Below, piece after piece: positions 1 to 8,065 of a stretch of DNA of 64,000 nt. The translations under genes were made by a program, and so were the position numbers. The stretch is from Ornithinimicrobium humiphilum. GTDB taxonomy: Bacteria > Actinomycetota > Actinomycetes > Actinomycetales > Dermatophilaceae. Each line of letters opens with the position of its first letter. Position 1 is the stretch's first letter. The stretch is from assembly GCF_006716885.1 (NCBI RefSeq), contig NZ_VFPU01000002.1:248001-312000 (forward strand), read 5' to 3'. Under the pieces are notes generated by a model. It had not been told where the DNA came from. It saw only the letters and a list, made by a program, of their open reading frames with translations, and did not search any database.

Positions 1-14
1 TCTACGCCCGCACG

Positions 15-818
15 ATGGCGATGCCCCTGGAGCGCTCCGAGCACGCCTGCGTGCCCGCCACCGTGCTGCGCGTCGAGTGGGTCGCGCCGCAGCTGCGCCG
101 CCTCACCGTGCACGCCCCCGGGCTGGCCGGCTGGTATGCCCCGCTCGGCCCGGACGAGTACGTCGGTCTCGTCATGCCCCGCCCGGGCACGACGCTGCCG
201 GACCTCTCGGGCATCAGCGGGCCCAACCCCCGCCCGGTCATCGGCGAGATGCCGGAGGAGACCCGCCCCGACGTGCGGTGGTACACCGTCCGCGCCTGGC
301 GCCCCGAGCTCGCCGAGCTGGACGTCGAGGTCGTGCTGCACCCCGAGGGCGAGGTCGAGGAGGGCCCCGGCGGGCGCTGGGTGCGCGACGCGGCCCCCGG
401 CGACGAGCTGGCCGTGCAGACCGGCACCACCTGCTACCACCCGCCGGCCGACGCCCGGGTGCAGGTGATCGCCGGCGACGAGACGGCATACCCCTCGATC
501 GTGCAGATCGTCGAGGGCGCCCGCGGCACCGGCACCGAGCTGCACGTGCTGCTCGAGACCGCGCCCGGCGCGGTGCCCGACCTGCCCGAGCCCGAGCTCG
601 GCACGCTGACCGTGGTGCACCGCGGCGAGCGCCGTCCGGGCGAGGCCCTGGTCGAGGCGGTCCGCGCGGCCGACCTGCCGCAGCCTGACTACGGCTGGGT
701 CTCGGGCGAGCAGGAGCTGGCCGCGCAGGTGCGCCGCCACCTCGTGCGCGACCGTGGCGTGGCCAAGACGTCGGTCTACTTCTGCGCCTACTGGATCCTG
801 GGCCGCCCGCGCGGCTGA
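15..818 (+). CDS. Siderophore-interacting protein (FAD/NAD(P)H ferric-siderophore reductase)
   Basis: A 267-residue protein of the SIP/ViuB family, cytoplasmic flavoproteins that reduce ferric siderophores to release iron. The N-terminal FAD-binding barrel is marked by the RWYTVRAWRP motif near residue 90, and the NAD(P)H-binding half by GDETAYPSI near residue 154 and WVSGEQE near residue 231. The C-terminal family motif YWxxG appears as AYWILG. The length is normal for the family. I use the ATG at 15; no in-frame stop is visible upstream inside the window, so the gene could begin earlier. The next gene is convergent, ending 4 bp away. The family call is secure; the siderophore is unknown. 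Confidence 0.85.
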   Translation: MAMPLERSEHACVPATVLRVEWVAPQLRRLTVHAPGLAGWYAPLGPDEYVGLVMPRPGTTLPDLSGISGPNPRPVIGEMPEETRPDVRWYTVRAWRPELAELDVEVVLHPEGEVEEGPGGRWVRDAAPGDELAVQTGTTCYHPPADARVQVIAGDETAYPSIVQIVEGARGTGTELHVLLETAPGAVPDLPEPELGTLTVVHRGERRPGEALVEAVRAADLPQPDYGWVSGEQELAAQVRRHLVRDRGVAKTSVYFCAYWILGRPRG

Positions 819-821
819 GGT

Positions 822-1982
822 CTAGCCCGCAGGCAGCTCCGCCCGCACCGCCGCGACGTAGAAGGCCACCCCGGCGGGGAGGATCTCGTCGTTGAGGTCG
901 TAGTCGGCGCTGTGCAGCGGCGTGCCGCCGCGGCCGGGCTCGGTGCCGTTGCCGAGGAGGGCGAAGCACGCGGGCACGTGCCGGGCGAACACACCGAAGT
1001 CCTCGCTCGGCAGGATCGGGTCGCAGTCGCCCACGACGCGGTCGGCGCCCAGCGCGGCGGTCGCGGCCGCGACGGCCCGCGCCGTCACCTCGGGGTCGTT
1101 GACCGTGGGCGCGAACTCGTGCGTGTAGGTCACCTCCGCCGTCGCCCCGTGCGCCGCCGCGACCCCGGTCGCGATCTCGCGGATCCGGCGCTCGAGCAGC
1201 TCCTGCACCTGCGGGTCGAAGCTGCGGGTGTCGCCGGTGATCCGCACCGTGGAGGGTATGGCGTTGCGCGCCCCGTCGGTCTCGAAGCCGGTGCACGAGA
1301 CGACGGCCGGGCGGACCGGGTCGACGTTGCGGGCGACGACGGTCTGGAGCGCCAGGACGATCTCGGCCCCGGCGACGAGCGGGTCGACGACCGCCTCGGG
1401 CCGGGCGGCGTGCCCGCCGCGGCCGTGCACGACGATCGTGAAGTTGTCCTCGCTGGCCATGATCCCGCCGGGCCGCACGTGCAGGTGCCCGGCGGGCAGG
1501 CCGGGCAGGTTGTGCAGGCCGTAGAGGACGTCGAGCGGGAAGCGCTCGAGCAGCCCGTCGTCGAGCATCGCCTGCGCGCCGCGACCGGGCTCCTCGGCCG
1601 GCTGGCCGACGATCCGGACGGTGCCGTCGAAGCCGCCCTCCTCGGCGAGCACGGCGGCGGCCCCGAGGGCCATCGCCATGTGCCCGTCGTGGCCGCAGGC
1701 GTGCATGGCGCCGCGGTTGACCGAGCCGTGCTCGCGTCCGGGCACCTCGGTGATCGGCAGCCCGTCCAGGTCGGTGCGCAGCCCGACGGCGCGGTCGCCG
1801 GTCCCGCGGGTGAGGGAGGCGACGAGACCGGTGCCGCCGAGGCCCCGGGCGACGTCGAAGCCGAGCGCCTCCAGCTCGCCGGCCAGGTAGTCGGCCGTGG
1901 CGTGCTCGGCGAAGGCGGTCTCGGGGTGGCGGTGCAGGTGGTGGCGCCATGCGCGCAGCCGGGCGGACAGGTCGGCGGTCAT
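822..1982 (-). CDS. M20-family amidohydrolase (aminoacylase / IAA-amino acid hydrolase type)
   Basis: A 386-residue M20D peptidase-like amidohydrolase, cytoplasmic metal enzymes that remove N-acyl groups from amino acids. Visible signatures are HRHPETAF near residue 17, the metal-binding block MHACGHDGHMA at 93-103, QPAEEPGRGA at about 128-137 with the catalytic glutamate, and a C-terminal HSADYDLND metal-ligand region. The ATG at 1982 overlaps the stop of the upstream ammonia-lyase gene by 4 bp (ATGA), so the two are translationally coupled. A longer in-frame reading through the neighbour is only a shadow. The pairing suggests that an N-acylated diamino acid is deacylated and then deaminated, which is an inference from context. 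Confidence 0.85.
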   Translation of the reverse strand: MTADLSARLRAWRHHLHRHPETAFAEHATADYLAGELEALGFDVARGLGGTGLVASLTRGTGDRAVGLRTDLDGLPITEVPGREHGSVNRGAMHACGHDGHMAMALGAAAVLAEEGGFDGTVRIVGQPAEEPGRGAQAMLDDGLLERFPLDVLYGLHNLPGLPAGHLHVRPGGIMASEDNFTIVVHGRGGHAARPEAVVDPLVAGAEIVLALQTVVARNVDPVRPAVVSCTGFETDGARNAIPSTVRITGDTRSFDPQVQELLERRIREIATGVAAAHGATAEVTYTHEFAPTVNDPEVTARAVAAATAALGADRVVGDCDPILPSEDFGVFARHVPACFALLGNGTEPGRGGTPLHSADYDLNDEILPAGVAFYVAAVRAELPAG

Positions 1983-3034
1983 GCGGAGTCGAGCCCTTCG
2001 GTGGAGAGGAGGACGAGGACGGCGTCGGCCGGCAGCGCGAGGTCGGCGCACCGGGCGGGGTCGGACAGGGCGGCGCGGACGCCGGCGAGGGTCGCGGCGC
2101 CGCACGGGCCGGAGGAGACGCCGAGCCCCTCGAGGTCGCGGGAGGCGGCGAGCGCCTCGTCGTCGGTCACGGCGACGGCGGCGTCGCAGCCGGCGGAGAG
2201 CACCGGCCAGGCGAGCGAGGAGACCGTGCCGCAGTTGAGCCCCGCCATCACGGTGGCACCGGTCGGGACCGCGACCGGGGAGCCGGCCGCGAGGCTCGCC
2301 AGCAGGCAGGCGGCCGTGTCCGGCTCGACGGAGAGGACCCGGGTCGGGTGGTCGGCCTCGTTGTGGTCGGTGGAGTCGTCGCTCCCCCGGCGGTAGTGCG
2401 CGACGACCGCCTGCGCCAGCGACCCGACGCCGACGGGGACGGCCACCAGGTCGGGCTGTCGCCCGAGCTCCTCGTCGACCTCGGCCAGCAGGGTGGCGTA
2501 GCCGTCGACGATGTCCTGCGGCACCTGCTCGTAGCCCTCCCAGGCGGTGTCCTGCACCAGCGCGCGTCCCGGGTCGGCCTCTGCGTGCGCCGCCGCGGCC
2601 CGCACCGCGTCGTCGTAGTCGCCGTCGACCCGCACGACCTCCGCACCCTCGGAGGCGATGAGGCCGGCCGTGCTCTCCGGCATGACGCGGGGCACGAAGA
2701 CCGTGGCCGTCGTGCCGAGCTGCTTCGCCACCCGCGCGACCGCCCGGCCGTGGTTGCCGTCGGTGGCCGTGACGAGGACCGCGCCCGGCTGCCGGTCGAG
2801 CACGCGCCGGCACGCCCACGAGGCGCCGAGGATCTTGAAGGCCGGCAGCCCGAGCCGTGACGACTCGTCCTTGACGAGCACCCGACCGACGCCGAGCTCC
2901 TCGGCGAGCGCGGGCAGGTCGACCAGGGGCGTGGGGGCGTAGCCGGGCAGCGTGCGGTGGAAGTCGCGCACGGCGGGGGCCTCCCCCACCACGGACCACC
3001 GCCGGGCCGCGGGGTTGGCGAACCAGGACGTCAT
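1979..3034 (-). CDS. dpaL: Diaminopropionate ammonia-lyase-like PLP enzyme
   Basis: A 351-residue fold-type II PLP enzyme. Family members convert 2,3-diaminopropionate to pyruvate and ammonia. The segment VKDESSRLGLPAFKILGAS (about 54-72) matches the family's KDES..R.GL.AFK.LG block, with Lys67 as the expected Schiff-base lysine. TATDGNHGRA near 109 is the Asn-Gly-His substrate/PLP loop, and SSGPCGAATLAG near 309 is the cofactor-phosphate region. The gene heads a two-gene minus-strand operon with the M20 amidohydrolase through an ATGA overlap. A threonine/serine dehydratase-like enzyme is the main alternative; the AFK and NHGRA context favours the diaminopropionate family. Confidence 0.8.
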   Translation of the reverse strand: MTSWFANPAARRWSVVGEAPAVRDFHRTLPGYAPTPLVDLPALAEELGVGRVLVKDESSRLGLPAFKILGASWACRRVLDRQPGAVLVTATDGNHGRAVARVAKQLGTTATVFVPRVMPESTAGLIASEGAEVVRVDGDYDDAVRAAAAHAEADPGRALVQDTAWEGYEQVPQDIVDGYATLLAEVDEELGRQPDLVAVPVGVGSLAQAVVAHYRRGSDDSTDHNEADHPTRVLSVEPDTAACLLASLAAGSPVAVPTGATVMAGLNCGTVSSLAWPVLSAGCDAAVAVTDDEALAASRDLEGLGVSSGPCGAATLAGVRAALSDPARCADLALPADAVLVLLSTEGLDSA

Positions 3035-3079
3035 ACCCGGAGTGTGGCGGATGCCTCCGGTCGACGGGCGGAGGGTCCC

Positions 3080-4636
3080 TCAGGCGTCCTCGGCCACCGG
3101 GATCCACAGCGCGAAGGTCGACCCCTCGCCCTCCTCGGAGTCGAGCAGCACGGCGCCGGCGTGCGAGTCGGCGATCGCCTTGACGATGGGCAGCCCCAGG
3201 CCGGACCCCTCGGCGGTGCCGATGTTGTCGGCCCGCCCGAAGCGGTCGAAGATCCGCCCCCGCTGGCCCTCGGGTATGCCGATCCCCTTGTCGGCGAGCG
3301 CCAGCACGAGGTAGCGCGGGGCCGGGTCGGCCCCCGCCTCGACGGCGCGCGCCGCCTCCGGGGCGTCCCCGGCGACCCACGTCGTCGACAGCTCCACCGC
3401 CGAGCCCCGGTCGCTGAACTTCACCGCGTTGGCCGCCAGCTGGACGATCGCCTGGAGGATCCGCTGCCGGTCCAGCTCGGCGGTGCCCTCGGCCCCGGCG
3501 TGCAGCCGCCAGGCACGGTGACCCAGCGAGGTGATGCGCTCCATCGCCTCCAGGGCCAGCTCGGTGACGTCGGTGCGGGCGGGCTGGTAGAAGTCGGGCC
3601 GCTGCGAGCGCGCGAGCATGAGCAGGTCGTCGACCAGCCGCTGCATCCGGTCGACCTCGTCGAGGATGAGCGCCCGCGACGACTCGACGTCGGCCGGGTC
3701 GTCGGCGCGGAGCAGCTCGGCGTTGCCGCGCACGATCGTCAGGGGCGTGCGCAGCTCGTGGGCGGCGTCGTCGAGGAACTGCCGCTGCTCGCGCACGCCC
3801 GCCTCGATGCGGTCGAGCATCGAGTTGAAGTGCACCGCGAGCTCGCCCACCTCGTTGTCGGGCGCGTCCACCTCGACCCGCCGGGACAGGTCGTCGGTCG
3901 AGGTGAGCGCCGTCGCCTCGCGCAGCTCGGTCAGCGGGCGCAGCAGCCGACCGAGCAGGAGGTGGGAGAAGGCCGCGACCGCGGCGAGCACGAGCACCGA
4001 GAGGCCGACGTAGGTCAGCGCCCGGTTGCGCACCTCGACGACCTGGCTGCCGAGGTCGAGGGCGACGACGAACTTGGTGTCCCGGTCGTCGCCCGGCAGC
4101 TGCACGTCGGTGACCATGAGCCGGAGCACCGTGCCCTGCGTGCGCAGCTCGGTGGCCACCGCCCGGCCGTCTGGCACCGGCAGCTCGGCGACCGCCCGCT
4201 GGACGTCGGGATGGTCGATCTCGAAGCTGCGGTCACCACCGGTCAGGTAGCCCATCGTGCCGTCGACGATCCCGGCCATCGCCTCGTCCTGGCTGGCGAC
4301 GGTCGAGGTGAGGAAGGCGAAGAAGAGCTCCTCGGCGTCGGTGTAGGGCTGTCCGTCCTGCAGCGGCCCGGCCTGCGCCAGCTTGCGCAGCTCGCTGACC
4401 TCCTGGGTCAGCTCGTCGTCGACCCGTTCGTGCACCGCCCGGTAGGCGAGGCCGTAGCTGATGACACCCGTCAGGGTCAGCCCCACCGTCATCACCGCGA
4501 CGATCATCGCGAGCAGCCGCTGGCGGACCGACAGCGTCCGCGGCGGCCGCGAGCGCCGTCCGTCCTCGCTCGCCTCCGGGCGGGGCTCGTCCCGGTGCCG
4601 GCCGCCGGTCTCCTCGTCGTCAGCGGTCAGGACCAT
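3080..4636 (-). CDS. Sensor histidine kinase (HAMP-HisKA-HATPase)
   Basis: A 518-residue membrane sensor kinase. A transmembrane helix lies at about 40-60, an extracytoplasmic sensor loop at about 65-205, a second helix at 207-228, then HAMP, a HisKA box AAHELRTPLT with His293, and a HATPase domain with N, G1 and G2 boxes (LAANAVKF, ADKGIGIPE, GSGLGLPIV). The start is the ATG at 4636 because a perfect GGAGGT ribosome-binding site lies 5 nt upstream; the longer in-frame reading enters the neighbouring gene. It overlaps the end of the DUF2891 gene by 17 bp. No response regulator is adjacent, so its partner is not identifiable from this window. Confidence 0.9.
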   Translation of the reverse strand: MVLTADDEETGGRHRDEPRPEASEDGRRSRPPRTLSVRQRLLAMIVAVMTVGLTLTGVISYGLAYRAVHERVDDELTQEVSELRKLAQAGPLQDGQPYTDAEELFFAFLTSTVASQDEAMAGIVDGTMGYLTGGDRSFEIDHPDVQRAVAELPVPDGRAVATELRTQGTVLRLMVTDVQLPGDDRDTKFVVALDLGSQVVEVRNRALTYVGLSVLVLAAVAAFSHLLLGRLLRPLTELREATALTSTDDLSRRVEVDAPDNEVGELAVHFNSMLDRIEAGVREQRQFLDDAAHELRTPLTIVRGNAELLRADDPADVESSRALILDEVDRMQRLVDDLLMLARSQRPDFYQPARTDVTELALEAMERITSLGHRAWRLHAGAEGTAELDRQRILQAIVQLAANAVKFSDRGSAVELSTTWVAGDAPEAARAVEAGADPAPRYLVLALADKGIGIPEGQRGRIFDRFGRADNIGTAEGSGLGLPIVKAIADSHAGAVLLDSEEGEGSTFALWIPVAEDA

Positions 4637-5669
4637 CGCCGACCTCCAGCACGCCGTGCGCGAGCAGCGCGAACGACACCAGCCAGTGGGTCGCCATGAA
4701 GTTGCCCTCGGTGATCTGGCGCAGCACGGCCGCCTCCTGCTCGTCGGCGGCCGCACGGAGCCGGTCGGCCACGTGCGGCAGGGACCGAGCCAGCTCGCGC
4801 AGCTGCCAGGCCCGGCTCAGCGCCAGGCCGAGCAGGTGGGCGTACTGCCCGTCGGTCGGGTCGACGACGTCCGGGACGGCGAGCAGGTGCTCGTGCCGCC
4901 CCTCGCCCAGGCCGGGGAGGAAGCGGTCCAGCCACACGGCATACGCCCCGGGGCCGAGGACGCGCGAGAGGAGCACGGCCTCGGTGAGGGCGGGCGAGAG
5001 GAAGTCGGTGCCGCCGGGCTCCCAGCCGGTGGGCGCCTCGCCGTCGGTGCCGAACCAGTCGATCGCGCGGGTGCGGCAGGCCGCGGCCACGTCGTCGCGC
5101 CCGAGCCGCTCGGCGGCGTCGAGCAGGAGGGTGAGGGCGAAGGCGTCGTTCTGGTGCTTGCCGTGGCGCACGGGATAGGTCTGCCGGGGCAGCCAGCCGA
5201 GCACCAGGTCGAGGACGGTCTCGCCCAGCGGCGCGACCGCCTCGGCCCACGCCCGGACCGGGTTATGCGGTGCCGCACCGTCCGCGGCCCCGGCCAGGGC
5301 GGCGGCGAGCTGGGCGGCCCAGGCCCAGCCGTAGGGGCGTTCGAAGGAGGGCCGCTCGCGCAGGTAGGCGACCTCGACCGCCACGTGCTCCGGCCGGAGC
5401 CGCTCGGAGAGCAGCTCGACGACCGCGGCCCGCTCGTCCTCGGGCAGCGCGTCGCCGTGGCGGGTGAGCAGGACGACGAGGGACCACTGCATGTGCACGC
5501 AGGAGTGCCAGTCGAGGCTGCCCCAGAAGGCCGGGTGCAGCTCCTCGGGCACGAGCGAGCCGTCGTCGGGGCCGAGCACGGTGTGGCCCGGCGACCACGG
5601 GTAGGGCGTGCGGACGACCGTGCGGGCGACGCGGGACCAGGCGGCGGCGTCGGCGGGAGCGGCGGTCAT
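4620..5669 (-). CDS. DUF2891 family protein
   Basis: A protein of about 349 residues matching the DUF2891 family, predicted alpha-helical cytoplasmic proteins of unknown activity, possibly related to alpha/alpha-toroid folds. Recognisable blocks are HPAFWGSLDWHSCVHMQW near 45-62, ERPYGWAWAAQL near 110, and VRHGKHQNDAFALTLLLDAA near 165. Histidines and tryptophans in these blocks are the usual conserved residues. I use the ATG at 5669 (MTAAPAD); an upstream in-frame start at 5714 lacks support. It overlaps the kinase gene downstream by 17 bp and is probably co-transcribed with it. The function is unknown. Confidence 0.75.
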   Translation of the reverse strand: MTAAPADAAAWSRVARTVVRTPYPWSPGHTVLGPDDGSLVPEELHPAFWGSLDWHSCVHMQWSLVVLLTRHGDALPEDERAAVVELLSERLRPEHVAVEVAYLRERPSFERPYGWAWAAQLAAALAGAADGAAPHNPVRAWAEAVAPLGETVLDLVLGWLPRQTYPVRHGKHQNDAFALTLLLDAAERLGRDDVAAACRTRAIDWFGTDGEAPTGWEPGGTDFLSPALTEAVLLSRVLGPGAYAVWLDRFLPGLGEGRHEHLLAVPDVVDPTDGQYAHLLGLALSRAWQLRELARSLPHVADRLRAAADEQEAAVLRQITEGNFMATHWLVSFALLAHGVLEVGDGPDR

Positions 5670-5973
5670 GGCTCCATTGAACACGCGCGGGGCCGACACG
5701 CGCCGAGACACCACAGATCCGGCCTCCTCGAGGAAGCAGCGGCGTGCCCCCGCACGACCGTCGTCGACGGGCCCTTGTCAGTGAAGTCCCCCGACTGCCA
5801 CGCTGCTCAGCTCGGGCGCCGTCGTCGTGTTCGCGCGAGGGCGCGCCGTTGCCCATCTGCGCCCTCCATCGTGACAGGACGACGCAGGGTGGCGGCACAC
5901 CCGAAGGGATGAGTTCGCGCGGCGGAGAGCACGCCCCCAGGGATGAGATCTGCCCCCACCTAGACTCGCGACC
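5670..5973. other. Divergent intergenic region, 304 bp
   Basis: No convincing gene is present. It separates the minus-strand DUF2891/kinase pair from the plus-strand thioesterase. The only readable regulatory signal is TAGACT at 5961-5966, a plausible TANNNT -10 element ending 7 nt before the thioesterase ATG; there is no purine-rich ribosome-binding site there, which suggests a leaderless transcript. Confidence 0.4.
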
Positions 5974-6759
5974 ATGCCCACCGACGAGGACCACTACTAC
6001 GTCGCGCTCGGCGACGGCCGCTACCAGCCGACCCGCCACACCCAGGGCGCGTGGAGCGAGCACGAGCAGCACATGGCGGCGATCACCGGCCTCCTCGTGC
6101 ACGCCCTCGAGCGCCACGACCCGCGCCCGGACCTGCAGTGGGCCCGCCTGACCTTCGACATCCTCGGCGTCATCCACCTGTCCGAGACGACGATCCGCAC
6201 GACGACCATCCGGCCGGGGCGGACCATCGAGCTCGTAGAGGCGGTGGCGAGCGCCGGCGGCCGCGACGTCGTGCGGCTCAGCGCCTGGCGACTGACGCGC
6301 ACCGACACCAGCTCGGTCGCCGTGGCCGAGGCCCCGCTCCTGCCCGACCCCGAGTCGGTGCCGGTGTGGGACGGCATGGACCACTGGGGCGGCAACTTCC
6401 TGCAGACCCTGGAGTTCCGCGCCGAGCCCGGGCACCTGCGTCCGGGCCGCGGCCAGGTGTGGGTACGCTCGGGACGGCCGCTCGTCGCGGGCGAGGAGAG
6501 CACCGACCTGGCCCGCTGGTGCGGCCTGCTCGACGTGGCCAACGGCATCGTCGGCCGGCAGTCGCCGAGCGAGTGGCTCTTCCCCAACGTGGACCTCACC
6601 CTGCACCTGCACCGCGCCCCGACCGGGCCGTGGGCGGGCTTCGACACCCAGGTCTCCTGGGGGCCGACCGGCATCGGCCAGTCGTCCTCGGCGGTGCACG
6701 ACGTCGAGGGCCCCGTGGGCACGGTCGAGCAGTCGCTCACGGTCCGCCCTCGTCCATAA
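5974..6759 (+). CDS. Acyl-CoA thioesterase family protein (double hot-dog)
   Basis: A 261-residue protein that looks like an actinobacterial thioesterase with two hot-dog domains. The N-terminal pattern YQPTRHTQGAWSEHEQHMAAI is typical: a Thr/His-Gly-x-Trp entry strand followed by QH and the central hot-dog helix. The C-terminal half contains WLFPNVDLTLHLHRAPTGPW, the second domain's strand pair with conserved D-L-T-x-H/Y-x-H-R. The predicted role is hydrolysis of acyl-CoA esters in the cytoplasm; the substrate is unknown. Start ATG 5974 is preceded by TAGACT and 7 nt with no ribosome-binding site, consistent with leaderless expression. Confidence 0.75.
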   Translation: MPTDEDHYYVALGDGRYQPTRHTQGAWSEHEQHMAAITGLLVHALERHDPRPDLQWARLTFDILGVIHLSETTIRTTTIRPGRTIELVEAVASAGGRDVVRLSAWRLTRTDTSSVAVAEAPLLPDPESVPVWDGMDHWGGNFLQTLEFRAEPGHLRPGRGQVWVRSGRPLVAGEESTDLARWCGLLDVANGIVGRQSPSEWLFPNVDLTLHLHRAPTGPWAGFDTQVSWGPTGIGQSSSAVHDVEGPVGTVEQSLTVRPRP

Positions 6760-7236
6760 CGATTCGTTCAAGACCCTTTTCCCAGGGTGGTCACAGGTTG
6801 CAGGATGAGGGCGGCTCCCTGGCCTGGGCAACGGCGCCCGCAGGGGGTCACCTTCCCCGGATCCGCACCGTCCTTGGCCCCTCTTCCGACGCCTGTCTCG
6901 GCAACCCTGAGCAGCGCCTTCCCAGATGTGACACAGATCACAGATGAGACAGGCAACAAAAAGCCGAGCTGCGACGTCTACGTATATGTCAGGACGGGAC
7001 ACCTGACGCTGCTGGGAAGGGACACCCGGCAGATCCGCCCTTGAGACTGAACTTCACTCGGGCGGATGTATGGGGCGCAGTGGGTGGGGCGCGCAGGTTC
7101 AGGGGACCTGACGCCCCGCCCCCTGCCGAAGGATCTCGGCAGGGCGGCGGCCCCGTTCCTACCACGAGATCATTCGGAACTCGATCCGTCCTGCCTCCGT
7201 CGGACCTACACTTGCAGGCCCATCCGAGGAGGATCC
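6760..7236. other. Intergenic region, 477 bp, with Crp-type site and hairpins
   Basis: No supported gene is present. The region carries a perfect Crp-type palindrome at 6927-6942, an inverted repeat GTCAGG...CCTGAC at 6988-6993/7002-7007, and a 9-bp perfect stem with a 6-nt loop at 7121-7144 (CCCTGCCGA / TCGGCAGGG). The lipoprotein gene follows with a strong ribosome-binding site at 7225-7231. Confidence 0.5.
6927..6942. promoter_or_regulatory. Crp/GlxR-type binding site
   Basis: The 16-mer TGTGACACAGATCACA has perfect TGTGA and TCACA arms around a 6-bp spacer, the consensus of the Crp/GlxR family in actinobacteria. It lies 168 bp after the thioesterase stop and 295 bp before the lipoprotein start, so the regulated promoter is probably that of the surface-protein locus. 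The match is seen directly; the regulator and target are inferred. Confidence 0.6.
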
Positions 7237-7755
7237 ATGCTGACCCAGCGACAGCGCCTGGTGGCGCTCGCCGCAGCAGTCACGTTCGCGCTCGGCGCGT
7301 GCGGGCAGGCGACCGACGACACGACTCCCGGGGGGACTCCGAGCGCGAGCCCCTCCGACGACGCGACGACCAGCTCCCCCTCCGAGGAGGACACGATGAA
7401 GCCCAGCCCCATCGAGCCCGACAACCCCGACGCCGGCGCGCTGCCGACCGGTCCGGTCCCCGAGTCCGTCACCTCCCGCCCGGAGGTCGTCGCGGCGGTC
7501 GAGGACTACGCCAAGCGCCGGGACGTCGCGGTCGAGGACGTCACGATCGCCGGCTTCGCCGAGGTCACCTGGTCCGACGGCAGCATCGGCTGCCCCGAGC
7601 CCGGGATGATGTACACCCAGGCCCTCGTCCCCGGCCTCCAGCTGGTGCTGGAGGTCGACGGCGAGCTCGCGAGCTATCACGCCGCGGACGGCCAGCCGTT
7701 CTTCTACTGCGCCAGCCCGATCGCCCCGGCCGAGGGCGGCAACCCGGCCAACTAG
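7237..7755 (+). CDS. Putative lipoprotein with W-DGS-GCP domain
   Basis: A 172-residue exported lipoprotein: signal helix at 1-22, lipobox LGAC with the lipidated Cys near residue 24, a Ser/Thr/Pro-rich linker, and a C-terminal domain at about 85-165 with the block VTWSDGSIGCPEPGMMYTQ, seen in many uncharacterised actinobacterial lipoproteins. The ATG at 7237 is chosen because AGGAGG lies 4 nt before it and it gives a proper signal peptide; an upstream ATG at 7066 would bury the signal. It stands at the head of a surface-protein locus (7.2-12.3 kb). The function is unknown. Confidence 0.75.
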   Translation: MLTQRQRLVALAAAVTFALGACGQATDDTTPGGTPSASPSDDATTSSPSEEDTMKPSPIEPDNPDAGALPTGPVPESVTSRPEVVAAVEDYAKRRDVAVEDVTIAGFAEVTWSDGSIGCPEPGMMYTQALVPGLQLVLEVDGELASYHAADGQPFFYCASPIAPAEGGNPAN

Positions 7756-7814
7756 GGCTGGTCGAGGAGCGGCGGGTCGGGTCGCTCCGGCCCGGCCCCG
7801 CCCCCTGGTCCCTC

Positions 7815-7899
7815 TTGGTGCCGACGACACGCCCGACCTGACCGGCTCCAGCGCGCACGTGCGCGCTCAGGCCGCTCCCGTCGGGCGTGTCCACGGGAC
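7815..7899. repeat. 82-bp class palindromic intergenic repeat, copy 1
   Basis: The outer arms GACACGCCCGAC (7826-7837) and GTCGGGCGTGTC (7880-7891) pair perfectly over 12 bp. The centre contains an 18-bp perfect palindrome at 7850-7867. The same element recurs at 59081-59162 and 63720-63801. It starts about 60 bp after the lipoprotein stop, so it could act as a transcription terminator or a REP-like element. Confidence 0.8.
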
Positions 7900-7980
7900 G
7901 GATCTGCGCCGTCCTGCTCCACCCGCACCCTCGGGTATGCGGTGGGGCCGGCCTTCCCCTCAGCCCCCTGACCTGCGTAA

Positions 7981-7996
7981 AGACTTGGCAAAGTCT
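7981..7996. promoter_or_regulatory. Inverted repeat, possible operator
   Basis: AGACTT and AAGTCT flank a 4-nt spacer. The site lies just upstream of the expected -35 position for a -10-like TATGGT at 8021-8026 and about 70 bp before the secreted-protein ATG. Arm length is short, so the call is tentative. Confidence 0.3.
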
Positions 7997-8065
7997 CTGC
8001 GCGACCGGCCGAAGCCTGTCTATGGTGGGGACAACGACGGTTCCGCCGGCGCGAGGGGAGGGCAG

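Larger units (their letters stand above)
7756..8065. other. Intergenic region, 310 bp
   Basis: It holds one copy of an 82-85 bp palindromic repeat (7815-7899), then a short inverted repeat AGACTT-ggca-AAGTCT (7981-7996), and a possible -10 TATGGT at 8021-8026 about 40 nt before the next ATG. No gene is seen here. Confidence 0.5.

Noticed and set aside
912..2396. Long plus-strand frames opposite the M20 and ammonia-lyase genes
   Set aside because: High GC removes stops on the opposite strand; the translation is Arg/Gly/Val-rich with no motif, while the minus strand encodes clear enzymes.
6787..7044. Small plus-strand frame of 85 codons before the lipoprotein
   Set aside because: No ribosome-binding site or recognisable feature; it overlaps the Crp-type site and hairpins, so the region is better read as regulatory.
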